64,000 nt of DNA, taken from positions 15,677 through 79,676 of the forward strand of contig CAYXLR010000008.1 of the NCBI GenBank assembly GCA_964466035.1, read 5' to 3'. Each line of letters begins with the position of its first letter. Positions within the stretch are counted from its first letter, which is position 1. A model generated the notes under the pieces. It saw nothing but the letters and a program-made list of their open reading frames with translations, searched no databases and had not been told where the DNA came from. Positions 26,640-35,029 of the stretch are shown in pieces. The DNA comes from JANQEA01 sp964466035 (GTDB lineage Bacteria; Bipolaricaulota; Bipolaricaulia; UBA7950; UBA9294). The position numbers and the translations under genes are program-made.

Positions 26640-27397
26640 CGGTCCTCCTCCCTCGCTCCCAGGTAGTACGCCTTGCCGCGGCTCGTGCCTGGCCTCCTCC
26701 GGGCGCCGGCCGGGCGGCCCCTCGCCTCCCACTCGCGCGCCATGGCGAGATTCCGCTCGAAGTTCTTCGTGTTGAACGGCGTCGCGCAGTTGAAGTACCG
26801 GCGAGATTCCTCCTTGCCCCCGTCGGTCGCCGCCAGATAATCGAGAACGAGAATCAGATCCTCCTCGGCGTACCCGTCCCGGAGCCGCCCGCCGATGTGT
26901 TCGACGTTCTTCGCGTACCTCGCCGACAGGGGGGTGTACTGCGCCCAATCCCAGCTCCGCTCCCGGAGCATGTTCAGATGATCGATGATCCGCTGGACCC
27001 GCCGCTTCGCTTCGTCCTTCTTCGTTGCCGCGGCCGGCCGCCGCTCCCGGGCGGGCCTCCTCTCCCCCGGTCGCGGGAGTTCTCCGAACAGGCTGTCCAT
27101 CAGGGCGCCGTGGGACACGGCCTGGACGCCCCCGTCGGGGCCGGTCGCTCCTTCCCCCGCGTCCTCGATCCGACTGACGTACCCGCCGTCGACCAGCTCC
27201 TTGAGCGCCGTCTCGATCGCGGCCTTCTTCTCGAGCGCGACGCGCTCCAGGCTCTTGGCGTCGGAAGTCCGTCCTCGGGGAAGCGACTGCAGGTAGGCCA
27301 ACAGCCCCTTCGCACGGAACGACAGGTTCGGGTCCTCGAGCGCCGTCGTGTCGATGATGATCCCGCGGCCGTGTTGGCTCCCCTCGATTCGGATCAT
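26636..27397 (-). CDS. Replication-initiator-like protein with a conserved phage C-terminal domain (TIGR02220 type)
   Basis: 253 residues. The N-terminus (RIEGSQHGRGIIIDTTALED, LSFRAKGLLAYLQSLP) is a winged-helix DnaD/phage replication-type domain. The C-terminus (IIDHLNMLRERSWDWAQYTP, LRDGYAEEDLILVLDY, CATPFNTKNFERNL) resembles the conserved phage domain TIGR02220. Such proteins mark the origin for helicase loading. The following dnaC-like gene supports this. No other phage genes are nearby, so this is either a domesticated phage module or the chromosomal primosome of the lineage. Confidence 0.72.
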   Translation of the reverse strand: MIRIEGSQHGRGIIIDTTALEDPNLSFRAKGLLAYLQSLPRGRTSDAKSLERVALEKKAAIETALKELVDGGYVSRIEDAGEGATGPDGGVQAVSHGALMDSLFGELPRPGERRPARERRPAAATKKDEAKRRVQRIIDHLNMLRERSWDWAQYTPLSARYAKNVEHIGGRLRDGYAEEDLILVLDYLAATDGGKEESRRYFNCATPFNTKNFERNLAMAREWEARGRPAGARRRPGTSRGKAYYLGAREEDR

Positions 27398-27502
27398 CGT
27401 CTCCCTCCCGCTTCCTTCCCTCGGACCGCCGCCGAAGCCGTCAGAGAGTACCGAGGCGCCCGAGACCGGCGCAACCCGTCGGTTCGGGTCCGTCGCGTTC
27501 GG

Positions 27503-28486
27503 CTATCGGAGATGGATCTCCACGACGTCGCCGTCCTCGAGGCGGTGATCGGCCGGGACCTGCTGCCCGTCGAATCGGCCCGACCCCCAAATCCGGACGT
27601 ACTTCAGCCGCTCGACGAAGTCGCGGTGCACGGTGCCGACCGCGTCGAGCACGGTGCTCCCCTCCGCCAGCGTGTACGGCTCCGTCATGTCCGGCTTCTT
27701 CCCCGGCATCTTCGTGTAGACGCGGACGACGTGAAGCGCCTCGAAGACCCGCTTCCGCAGCGCGTCCACTCCGGAGCCGGTCGTCGCGGACGTCCCGTAC
27801 ACCGGGAACGGCAGCCTCTCCGCGAGCCGTTCCAGCGACGCGGGCGGCGCGAGATCCACCTTGTTGAGGACGATCCCCGTCGGAATCTCCCGGACCCGCT
27901 CCTCGGTCCCTTCGTCGACGGTCGCCACCAGGCGGAGGTGCTTCTCATCGAGGAGGCCGCGTAGCTCCTCGAGCTCTTCGAGGACCAGTTCGCCGTCGCT
28001 CGCGTCGAGGACGACCAGCCCGACGTCGCAGCCTCGGATCAGATTGAAGACCCACGGCTCGGTGTACTCCGACGTGATCGGCGGCAGGTCGAGCAGCTGG
28101 ATCGAGACGTCCTCGAACGCCATCATCCCCGGGACCGGCGCGAGCGTCGAGAACGGGTACTCCGCCACCTCCGGCCGCGCGTTCGTCAGCGCGGTCAGCA
28201 GGCTCGACTTGCCGGTGTTCGGCGGGCCGATCAGCACGACCTGCCCGGCCCCTTCGAGGGGGACGTGATCGAGCCCCGATGACTTCCCGCTTCGCTTGGA
28301 CTCGGACTGGCTCTCCCGCAGCTTGGCGATCCGGCGCTTGATGTCCGCCTGCATCTTGTCGGTCCCCTTGTGCTTGGGGATCGTCGCCAGCATCTCCTCC
28401 AGAATGGCGAGCTTCTCGTCGGGCTCCTTCGCGTACCGGAGACGCTTGCGGGCCTTGAGGAACTCCGGTGTCAGGTTCGCGGGCAT
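27503..28486 (-). CDS. DRG/Obg-like GTPase with a C-terminal TGS domain
   Basis: 327 residues. An N-terminal helical segment (about 1-85, basic) precedes a GTPase domain with G1 GPPNTGKSSLL, G3-like DLPP, and G4 NKVD. The C-terminal TGS domain starts near residue 260 (VYTKMPGKKPD, GDVVEIHL). This layout resembles the archaeal/eukaryotic DRG proteins, which act on ribosomes, and related bacterial TGS GTPases. ATG 28486 opens the frame. The exact RNA target is unknown. Confidence 0.85.
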   Translation of the reverse strand: MPANLTPEFLKARKRLRYAKEPDEKLAILEEMLATIPKHKGTDKMQADIKRRIAKLRESQSESKRSGKSSGLDHVPLEGAGQVVLIGPPNTGKSSLLTALTNARPEVAEYPFSTLAPVPGMMAFEDVSIQLLDLPPITSEYTEPWVFNLIRGCDVGLVVLDASDGELVLEELEELRGLLDEKHLRLVATVDEGTEERVREIPTGIVLNKVDLAPPASLERLAERLPFPVYGTSATTGSGVDALRKRVFEALHVVRVYTKMPGKKPDMTEPYTLAEGSTVLDAVGTVHRDFVERLKYVRIWGSGRFDGQQVPADHRLEDGDVVEIHLR

Positions 28487-28542
28487 CGTCTCAATCCTTC
28501 ACGGCGCAGGGTAAAGGGTGCCGCGGGGCGCCGCAACGGGGC

Positions 28543-30030
28543 TCACTCGTTGTGCGGGATCTCGAGGGTACTGTTCCCGATGAATTCGCGAACGATCGCG
28601 TCTCCCGGGATCAGCCGGTGGTCGTTCACCTGTTCCAGCGTCAGCCCTTCCACGGACTCGAGCAGCTGACTGATCCGCTGATGGCGGATCTGCGCGTCGA
28701 GGTACGACGGGTACGGATCGAGGTCCTCCGGACGCGGCCAGACGCCGCCGTCTCCGACGAAGAACGGCTTGAGCGCCGGAAGGTCGAACGGCATCCCGCC
28801 GTTGATCCGCACGTCGGCGAGGCCCTTGAGCGGGATGATCGAGTAGAGCTCGCCGGCTCGTACGTAGTGCCAATGAAGCAGCGTCGCCAGCGGCGGGTGA
28901 TTCCGATGGGTCGTGTCGCGCAGCGTGCGCCGCATCAGGCGGACGTCCTCGAACCGCGTCAGGCGCCGTCCCAAGGGATCCCCCGCGTACAGCGGAATCA
29001 TCGGGTTCGGTTCGTACAGCGGGTTCATCGCCTCGATGTAGACGCGGAAGATGTTCGCACGATCGATGCCCTCGGTGATCGGCGGATAGAAGCCGTGGAG
29101 GCAGTCGAGAAGGAGGATCTGATCGTCGTCCCGTTTCACCGGCTTCGTGCCGGAGCGGTGCCCTTCCTTGAAGCTGTAGATCGGCTGCCGGATCGTGTCG
29201 CCGGCGAGCAAGCGCCGCAGGTGCTCGTTGAGCAGCTGGATGTCCAGCGCCTCCGGGGTCTCGTAGTTGCGGTCGCTGATCCAGTCCGTCGGATGCTCGA
29301 TCAGCGACCAGAAGTAATCGTCGAGGTTGAGCACCAGGAATCTCAGTCCGTGACCTCGCAGTCGCTCGGTCAGCTTGACCGTCGTCGTCGTCTTCCCCGA
29401 CGAGGACGGCCCGCTGATGAAGATCATCTTGATCTCGTCCCCGGCCTCGATCCGATCGATCACCTTCTGCGCCGCTTCGTCGAGCGTCGATTCGAACCGC
29501 TCGAGCGACTCGTCGACGAGCGGCTTCACCCGCCCGCTCCGCACGATCTCGCTGAGCCCTTCGACCGTGTCGCAATCCCTCGCGTGGTTCCACGCCAGGA
29601 GCGGCTCGAGATGCTCCTCGGGGTACCCGCTCCGCACGAACTGCTCGTCGCGGATCGCGCCCTCGCGAACCCAGTGATGCCCCCATCGATACGCCGTATA
29701 CGAGTCCGCGATCTTGGTGAAGCCGTTGCTGCGCAGCACGTGCAGCACGCCGTCCTGCACCTCTTCGACCGTGGGGGGGAAGTTCGTCACGTGGTGCCGC
29801 GGATCGGCGTTGAGACAGACGATCACCATGTCCGCGAGGGCCTCGGCGATCCCCTCGTCGGTCCCGCCGGCAGCGAACACCCGATCGTTGATGCCGGGCA
29901 CGTAGTCCTGCGCGAAGCCGCCGCCCGTGTCGGCCGCCAGCAGGATGACGTTGAACACCTTCTCCGGATCGAACGTCACCAGCGAGTGATTTCGCTTGCG
30001 TATCTTCCCGATTCGGTTCAGAACAGCCAT
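28543..30030 (-). CDS. Nucleoside kinase: ATP-cone-like domain plus uridine kinase/phosphoribulokinase domain
   Basis: 495 residues. The N-terminus (LVTFDPEKVFNVILLAADTG, ending near residue 110) resembles an ATP-cone regulatory domain. A kinase domain of the phosphoribulokinase/uridine kinase superfamily begins near residue 205, with P-loop GPSSSGKTTTTV and LDDYFW, the usual base-binding segment of this group. The C-terminal part is extended. TATAAT lies nine bases before the ATG with no ribosome site, so the mRNA may be leaderless. Likely role: pyrimidine salvage with regulation by nucleotides. Confidence 0.85.
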   Translation of the reverse strand: MAVLNRIGKIRKRNHSLVTFDPEKVFNVILLAADTGGGFAQDYVPGINDRVFAAGGTDEGIAEALADMVIVCLNADPRHHVTNFPPTVEEVQDGVLHVLRSNGFTKIADSYTAYRWGHHWVREGAIRDEQFVRSGYPEEHLEPLLAWNHARDCDTVEGLSEIVRSGRVKPLVDESLERFESTLDEAAQKVIDRIEAGDEIKMIFISGPSSSGKTTTTVKLTERLRGHGLRFLVLNLDDYFWSLIEHPTDWISDRNYETPEALDIQLLNEHLRRLLAGDTIRQPIYSFKEGHRSGTKPVKRDDDQILLLDCLHGFYPPITEGIDRANIFRVYIEAMNPLYEPNPMIPLYAGDPLGRRLTRFEDVRLMRRTLRDTTHRNHPPLATLLHWHYVRAGELYSIIPLKGLADVRINGGMPFDLPALKPFFVGDGGVWPRPEDLDPYPSYLDAQIRHQRISQLLESVEGLTLEQVNDHRLIPGDAIVREFIGNSTLEIPHNE

Positions 30031-30212
30031 GACACCGCGATTATAGCGGATTCATGCGTGACGCACGCGCGACGCTTCGCGTCACGTAGACGAAGGACCG
30101 GGTCCGCAAGTACGATCCGGCCCTTCGTCCGGTTGGTGACCTCGCTTGCCCGCTCAGCCTTCTCTGAGACAATCGCGACATGTTGCGCTTCGTCCGGTCG
30201 GTCCTCGTCTCG

Positions 30213-30860
30213 TTATTCGGTCCTGGCTTCGACCGGCTCCTCGCGCGTCGTCAGCGCGACGCCCTCGCGTCGGAGGAGATCGTAGACATCGTGCGCCTGC
30301 CACTGCTTGCAGCCGTCGACCACGACGGCGAGCGGGTTGTCGAGCAGCCACTCGTCGTGCAGGACCTCGAGGTCGCGCAGGTACTCGAGCGGGATCTCGT
30401 TCTCTTCGTCTCGCCCGCGCTGTACGATCCGCTCGTGGCAGACCTCGGCCGGCGTTCGCAGGTAGACGATCTTGTCCGGATCGGCGCACCAGTTGCTCTG
30501 GAGCCAGTCCCACATCCGGCAGTAGATCTGCCACTCCGACTCCGACATCAGACCGGTTTGATAGCAGTTCTTCGCGAAGACGTACCGGTCGCAGTAGACC
30601 GATCGCTCGAGGACGACCGCGGAGTGATCGATCATCCCAAGGACCTCGCTCCACGTCTTGGCTCGCGTCGTGAACGCGGCCAGCTGGAACGTGAACGCCC
30701 ATCGCTTCGGGTCCTCGTAGAACATCCCGAGCAGGTTCGCCGCGAAGTCCTTCTGCCAAGCTCCGACCGGCTCCTCGATGAAACCGAACATCCCCGACTC
30801 GTGCAGCCGTCGGCCGACCGTGCTCTTGCCGGCGGCGATGTTGCCCTCGAAGAGAATCAT
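30213..30860 (-). CDS. Deoxynucleoside kinase
   Basis: 215 residues of the dNK/thymidine kinase 2 family: P-loop EGNIAAGKST, ERSVYCDRYVFA (the substrate-binding ERS motif) and EEPVGAWQ near the start. It salvages deoxynucleosides in the cytosol. I choose the ATG at 30860, because the GTG further upstream would lack a consensus spacing; GAGGGGG lies 9 bases before it. The gene is divergent from the radical SAM operon, with about 400 bases between the two starts. Confidence 0.88.
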   Translation of the reverse strand: MILFEGNIAAGKSTVGRRLHESGMFGFIEEPVGAWQKDFAANLLGMFYEDPKRWAFTFQLAAFTTRAKTWSEVLGMIDHSAVVLERSVYCDRYVFAKNCYQTGLMSESEWQIYCRMWDWLQSNWCADPDKIVYLRTPAEVCHERIVQRGRDEENEIPLEYLRDLEVLHDEWLLDNPLAVVVDGCKQWQAHDVYDLLRREGVALTTREEPVEARTE

Positions 30861-31223
30861 CGTGCGCTGCCCCCTCACTTTCCCCCCCTTTGCGGAAGCT
30901 TCCCGTTCGGCCTCTCGGACCCCGGCTCGGCACGAGCACCGCGATCCGCCCGACATCTCTTCAGGAATGGATTCACTGCCCGAACCGCTGGAAAACCCAC
31001 CCGTGGCTCTCATCATACGTGCCGCGATCGGCTCGGTGAAATCCGCTCCGCCTCGGGTCGTTCTCCCAAACGTTCATCCGATGGGCGTTTCGAGACCGTC
31101 ACGCCGCCGGACGAGACAGACGTCCGGCGACCGTTCGTCTGCCGATCGCGCACGACACGCGCCACCGCGACTTTCGGGTCCCAGGTCCCACGATCGCCCC
31201 CTCGCCGTCGCCCCGACGCCGCG
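30861..31223. other. Divergent intergenic region
   Basis: About 360 bases between the kinase start and the -35 of the radical SAM operon. I see no gene, repeat or hairpin beyond the promoter elements listed separately. Confidence 0.3.
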
Positions 31224-31251
31224 TTGATTTCGGAAGGTGCCCCAATACAAT
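31224..31251 (+). promoter_or_regulatory. Promoter of the radical SAM operon
   Basis: TTGATT (31224-31229), a 16-base spacer, and TACAAT (31246-31251). It resembles the promoter at 24175. The ATG at 31272 follows a good AGGAGG. Confidence 0.6.
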
Positions 31252-31271
31252 CCGTCGAATCAGGAGGCCGC

Positions 31272-32360
31272 ATGCCGGAGAGACGTCAGACGTCGAGCGC
31301 GTTCGAGGCGAGCATCTTCGAGGCCGTACGCATCGCGTTTCGGATCACGCTACACAACCCGCGCATCGCCGTCCGCGCCCCGCGCTTGCTCTGGCGCCAG
31401 TGGCGCGCCGCGCGTCGCCGTCGACGTCACGAGCGGGCCGGCACGCACGTGCCGCCGTTCGTCATCTACTCCGTCACCGGCAAGTGCAACCTCGACTGCG
31501 ACGGCTGCTACGACAAGCTGCTCCACCGAAGCGATCGCCCCGAGCTGACCGACGACGAGATGCGGCGGGTGCTCGACGAGGCCCGCGAGCTCGGCGTGTC
31601 GATCGTCCTCCTCGCCGGCGGCGAGCCGCTCCTCCGACGCCGTCTCCTCCGAACCACCGCCGACTACCCCGAGATCCTCTTTTTGCTGTTCACGAACGGA
31701 TCGCTGCTCGACGAGCGCCGGATCGAGGAGCTGAAGCGGCAGCGTCACGTCGTCCCGGTGCTGAGCATCGAAGGCGACGAGACGAAGACCAACGATCGCC
31801 GCGGCGCCGGCACCTATCGACACGTGATCGCGGCGATGGAGCGCCTCCGACGTCGCCGCGTCTTCTTCGGGACCTCCACCACGCTGACGCGGGCCAACTT
31901 CGACACGCACCTCGACGAGGCGCACCTTCGCGATCTGATCCGAAAGGGTTGCCGGCTCTTCTACTCGATCAACTACGTCCCGGTGCAGCCCGGGACCGAG
32001 CATCTCCAGCTCGAGCCGGAGCAGGTCCGCGAACTCGAACGCCGGCTCGAGGTGCTCAGAAAGAGGCTGCCCGCGATCTTCATCGCGTTCCCTCACGACG
32101 AGGTCGCACTCGGCGGCTGCCTCGCCGCCGGACGCGGTTTCCTCCACGTCAACGCGTACGGCGACGTCGAGCCGTGCCCGTTCTCGCCGTACTCGGACAC
32201 GAACCTCCTCGAGACGTCCTTCGCGGACGCACTGGGCTCCCCGCTTCTGCAGAAGATCCTGAACTCCGGCGTCGTCCTCGACGAGACCGACGGACAGTGC
32301 GCCCTTTGGAAGCGGCGCGAATGGGTCGCGAGCCTGCTCGAAGAGATAGCCTCCGAATGA
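31272..32360 (+). CDS. Radical SAM protein with SPASM-like C-terminus
   Basis: 362 residues. The cluster motif is CNLDCDGCY near residues 72-80, preceded by a basic N-terminus that may bind membrane or nucleic acid. The glycine motif LLAGGEPLL follows. The C-terminus has GGCLAAGRGF, ALGVEPCPFSP-like (DVEPCPFSPYSD) and a final cysteine in DGQCALWKR, the signature of an auxiliary cluster. Such proteins modify peptides or small molecules; no target peptide is visible in the neighbouring sequence. It is coupled by ATGA overlap to the DUF4392 gene. Confidence 0.86.
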   Translation: MPERRQTSSAFEASIFEAVRIAFRITLHNPRIAVRAPRLLWRQWRAARRRRRHERAGTHVPPFVIYSVTGKCNLDCDGCYDKLLHRSDRPELTDDEMRRVLDEARELGVSIVLLAGGEPLLRRRLLRTTADYPEILFLLFTNGSLLDERRIEELKRQRHVVPVLSIEGDETKTNDRRGAGTYRHVIAAMERLRRRRVFFGTSTTLTRANFDTHLDEAHLRDLIRKGCRLFYSINYVPVQPGTEHLQLEPEQVRELERRLEVLRKRLPAIFIAFPHDEVALGGCLAAGRGFLHVNAYGDVEPCPFSPYSDTNLLETSFADALGSPLLQKILNSGVVLDETDGQCALWKRREWVASLLEEIASE

Positions 32361-33199
32361 AGAGCAAGCGGACGGCCGATCCGTTCGCGGAGATCGATCG
32401 GCTCGTCGACGCCCTCCTGACGCATCGAGGCCGGCGCGTCGCCCTGTTCACCGGGTTCGTCGTCCCGGAGTCGTTCCCCGGCGGCGAGAACGACGGGCCG
32501 CTCGGCACCGTTGCCCTGGCGCGCGCCCTGGATCGCGCCGGCTACGACGTCGCGGTCCACGCCGATCCGCAGGTCCTCGACCACACGACCTGGCTCGCCG
32601 CCGAGATCGGCGCGAACGTTCGCGTCGCCCCGATTCCCGGGACCCCGTCGGCCGAGTTCGTCGGCGCGATCGATGTCGCGATCGCGATCGAGAAGCCAGG
32701 CGAGAACTCGACGGGGCACCTGCACGCCTGGAACGGCCGCCGGATCGAGGAGGGGTCGACCTCGATCGACCAGCTGTTCGAACGGCTGAGCGCGGCGGGC
32801 AGGCCGACGGTCGCGATCGGCGATCGGGGAAACGAGATCGGCTTCGGCGCGATCCGCGACGAGGTCCTGTCTCTCGTTCCCGAGGCGCGGCGTTGCACCT
32901 GCGGCTGCGGCGGTGGGACCGCGGCGGTCGCCCCGGCCGACCACCTGTATCCGGCCGCGGTCTCCAACTGGGGCTCGTACGGGCTGTGCGCCGGCCTCGC
33001 CGTTGCGACCGGGGACCCCTCGCTCGCGCTCCGCCCCGAGGAAGAAGAGCGCCTCCTCAACGTCGCCGCCGTCCGCGGCTACCGGGACGGGCTATTGAAG
33101 GCCGTCGCGTTCGGCGTCGACGGGATCAGCGGCTCGATCTCGATCCGGATCGTCGGCGCGCTGGAGGAGCTCGTCGCCCGAGCCGGCGAAGCCGGATGA
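32357..33199 (+). CDS. DUF4392 / D-glutamate cyclase-like protein
   Basis: 280 residues, related to the C-terminal domain of D-glutamate cyclase (DUF4392): TGFVVPESFPGGENDGPLGT near the N-terminus, then AIEKPGENSTGHLHAWNG and GDRGNEIGFG, with conserved Gly/His/Asn that could bind substrate. Cysteines CTCGCGGGT near residue 178 are unusual. ATG 32357 overlaps the stop of the radical SAM gene. The enzyme would interconvert D-glutamate and its cyclic lactam; a connection to the radical SAM neighbour is not obvious. Confidence 0.78.
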   Translation: MKSKRTADPFAEIDRLVDALLTHRGRRVALFTGFVVPESFPGGENDGPLGTVALARALDRAGYDVAVHADPQVLDHTTWLAAEIGANVRVAPIPGTPSAEFVGAIDVAIAIEKPGENSTGHLHAWNGRRIEEGSTSIDQLFERLSAAGRPTVAIGDRGNEIGFGAIRDEVLSLVPEARRCTCGCGGGTAAVAPADHLYPAAVSNWGSYGLCAGLAVATGDPSLALRPEEEERLLNVAAVRGYRDGLLKAVAFGVDGISGSISIRIVGALEELVARAGEAG

Positions 33200-33232
33200 A
33201 GAGAGCGCCTGTGCGTGGCCCCATCGAAGGAA

Positions 33233-33476
33233 GGAACGAGGCGCTTCACGGGTAGCCAGCTCGGGCCAAGGGATCCTCTAACACCCGCAGAGATCGGCTT
33301 ACCGCTGCTCCCTTCCGGGCCTCACGGGGTTCACCGACATGCGCCGCAGAGGGCTCGACCGTCAACGCCGCTTGCCCGAGGACGGACCCTCACGCCTTCC
33401 CCCTCCGGAAGCCCTTCGGCTCCACGTGAGCGGGTTGTGGATGCAGGGGACCGCTAGCCCCCCACCTAGCACAGGC
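33233..33476 (-). ncRNA. ffs: Signal recognition particle RNA, large (Alu-containing) bacterial type
   Basis: Read on the minus strand it has the full order of the large bacterial SRP RNA: Alu-type 5' part GTGCTAGGTGGGGGGCTAGC with GGTCCCCTGCATCCACAACC, the S-domain apex GTGAGGCCCGGAAGGGAGCA with AGCGGTAAGC, and the 3' arm CTTGGCCCGAGCTGGCTACC. This matches the Bacillus scRNA layout and not the short E. coli 4.5S form. The 5' end lies only 2-6 bases after the encoded CCA of tRNA-Ser, so the two probably share one transcript and the tRNA processing defines the SRP RNA 5' end. Ends are approximate. Confidence 0.9.
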
Positions 33477-33478
33477 GG

Positions 33479-33569
33479 TGGCGGAGGGGGCGGGATTTGA
33501 ACCCGCGGTACCCACGAGGGGTACACCGGTTCTCCAAACCGGCGGATTCGGCCGCTCTCCAACCCCTCC
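33479..33569 (-). tRNA. tRNA-Ser (anticodon GGA)
   Basis: Minus-strand cloverleaf of 91 bases. Acceptor GGAGGGG pairs with CCCCTCC, the anticodon stem CCGGT/ACCGG encloses TTGGAGA (GGA), a long variable arm is built on TGTACCCCTCGTGGGTACC, and the T-arm contains GGGTTCAAATCCC. The 3' GCCA end is encoded. It is followed at once by the SRP RNA gene and preceded by the low-GC segment bounded by the tRNA repeat. Confidence 0.95.
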
Positions 33570-33576
33570 GGCGGAT
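33495..33576. repeat. 82-bp direct repeat, copy 1 (inside tRNA-Ser and 7 bases upstream)
   Basis: Identical over 82 bases to 35948-36029. It spans the tRNA 5' flank and the tRNA body up to the T-loop. Beyond the exact block, 31 bases of 5' flank are still about 65% alike. This looks like a target-site repeat of an integrated segment or a segmental duplication. Confidence 0.85.
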
Positions 33577-33862
33577 CGATTCTAGGGGGCGAGACACGAG
33601 GCCGCAACTTGTCTGTGGGATCCCTTTAATACCTTTCACAAGCCGCGAGTATCTCCCTCACTACGCGTGCCAAGATGTAGGCAACTGCTGGCTGCTGCAG
33701 AGACCTGCACAGGCAAATGTGGCATCGGCCGTGACCGACCCGTGTGTCCCTCTTGCCTGGTCACTTGCGATCGCTTGTCCCCGGAATACGTGCCCCGGTA
33801 TCATCAGGAGTCATACTCCAAAAAGTGCCGCTATCAAGAGAAAAACGGACAAGGAGAAGCAG

Positions 33863-34315
33863 GTGAGTTCGCTAGCTCTCCCGATCGTCACAGCGCTTCT
33901 GATCGCGACGGGCGTAGCGGGATCGATCTGGATACTCACAAGGCACTGGAGGCGATTCCACTCCCGGAATCACAGACTCGCGAGCGCCTCCGGAGTGTCC
34001 GCAGATGCAGAAGATAAAACCCATGCGAAGCTGACAGGGCCGGCTTCCTCGGTCCGCGAGCATGGCCGGACAATCCGACTAGGCAAGATCCTCACTGCGG
34101 CTATGGTCCTGTTGCTGCTGTGGTTTCTCCTGGCCTACCATACCATTGCCATCTCAGAATCGGGGATGCTAGTTATCCTGAAGAAGACATCGTGGACGTT
34201 CGATGGATGCATCATTATCGAAGGGAACTGGCAGCTGCTCGCACTTCATCACCCAGTGCTTGCGTCACGGCTACTTGTAGGGCAAGGAACGTGGCTTCTT
34301 GGGAGTTCCCCATGA
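33863..34315 (+). CDS. Small membrane protein in the island
   Basis: 150 residues. Two transmembrane helices are clear (SLALPIVTALLIATGVAGSIWI near the start and ILTAAMVLLLLWFLLAYHT near residue 75). GTG 33863 follows AAGGAG by six bases; the frame extends upstream without a better start. No family recognised. Codon use is less GC-biased than in the flanking genes. Confidence 0.4.
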   Translation: MSSLALPIVTALLIATGVAGSIWILTRHWRRFHSRNHRLASASGVSADAEDKTHAKLTGPASSVREHGRTIRLGKILTAAMVLLLLWFLLAYHTIAISESGMLVILKKTSWTFDGCIIIEGNWQLLALHHPVLASRLLVGQGTWLLGSSP

Positions 34316-34420
34316 CTTCCTTGAATGAGGAACTTGAGCGTTCTAGGATCCTCTCACTACGCGATGGTGAACCGTGAGAAGCCACACTCCAGTCCGTAGG
34401 CGAATGCATTGTTAACCGGA

Positions 34421-34909
34421 CTATGTCCTTGTTGCTTCTGGGACCAATCGTGTGAACCTCAGCATCAGGTTCTGCGACTCGTTGACAAACCCCGTGATAG
34501 TCTCTCGTGTCAGCTCTTCCGTGACGATGGTGCCGTCTGGCTTGTGTCGCAAGACAAGAACGGCTGCATCGTCCCACTCGTTTGGCTCCCTTGTTGCCAC
34601 TGGGTTATGTGCAACATCGTTTCGGCGCTTCCTTGTCACGTGGAGATCTTCGCATAGGGCGTTGATGTCGTCTAGAGCGAGATCTGAACGCTGACGAAGG
34701 AGTTCTCTCAGTATCTCTATTCGCTTGAAGAGTGACACCCTACTAGTAGCAGAGGATAGGACTTCGTCCTGTCCGAAGGCTCTAATAGCCAAGTTGACGA
34801 GTTGCTCCAGCGCACCGCAATGAGCTACGAACATCCCGACGCCTAGCGCGAATCGATTTGCACCGTCGGTCACTTCAGCAGCCAAGTCGGTGCCCTGCGC
34901 GCATGTCAT
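34421..34909 (-). CDS. HEPN-like protein (RNxxxH motif)
   Basis: 162 residues, mostly helical. The motif RNDVAH (Arg96-His101, in RKRRNDVAHNP) fits the Rx4-6H active site of HEPN ribonucleases, many of which act in phage defence or toxin systems. An acidic helix (DLALDDINALCEDLH) precedes the motif, as usual. I choose ATG 34909 because GGGGGGAG lies eight bases upstream; a TTG-led longer form has no ribosome site. It is followed on the same strand's upstream side by the zinc-ribbon gene. A specific RNA target is unknown. Confidence 0.5.
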   Translation of the reverse strand: MTCAQGTDLAAEVTDGANRFALGVGMFVAHCGALEQLVNLAIRAFGQDEVLSSATSRVSLFKRIEILRELLRQRSDLALDDINALCEDLHVTRKRRNDVAHNPVATREPNEWDDAAVLVLRHKPDGTIVTEELTRETITGFVNESQNLMLRFTRLVPEATRT

Positions 34910-35029
34910 GAGGATATCTCCCCCCTTTCCAAAGCATTGAAGGATTGCCTTCACAACCGAGAAGTTCGCCGATCGATCGCTTGTCGCCAAGAGCGATCAA
35001 GCGTCCGACGAGGTTCGGGCCTACTGGTG

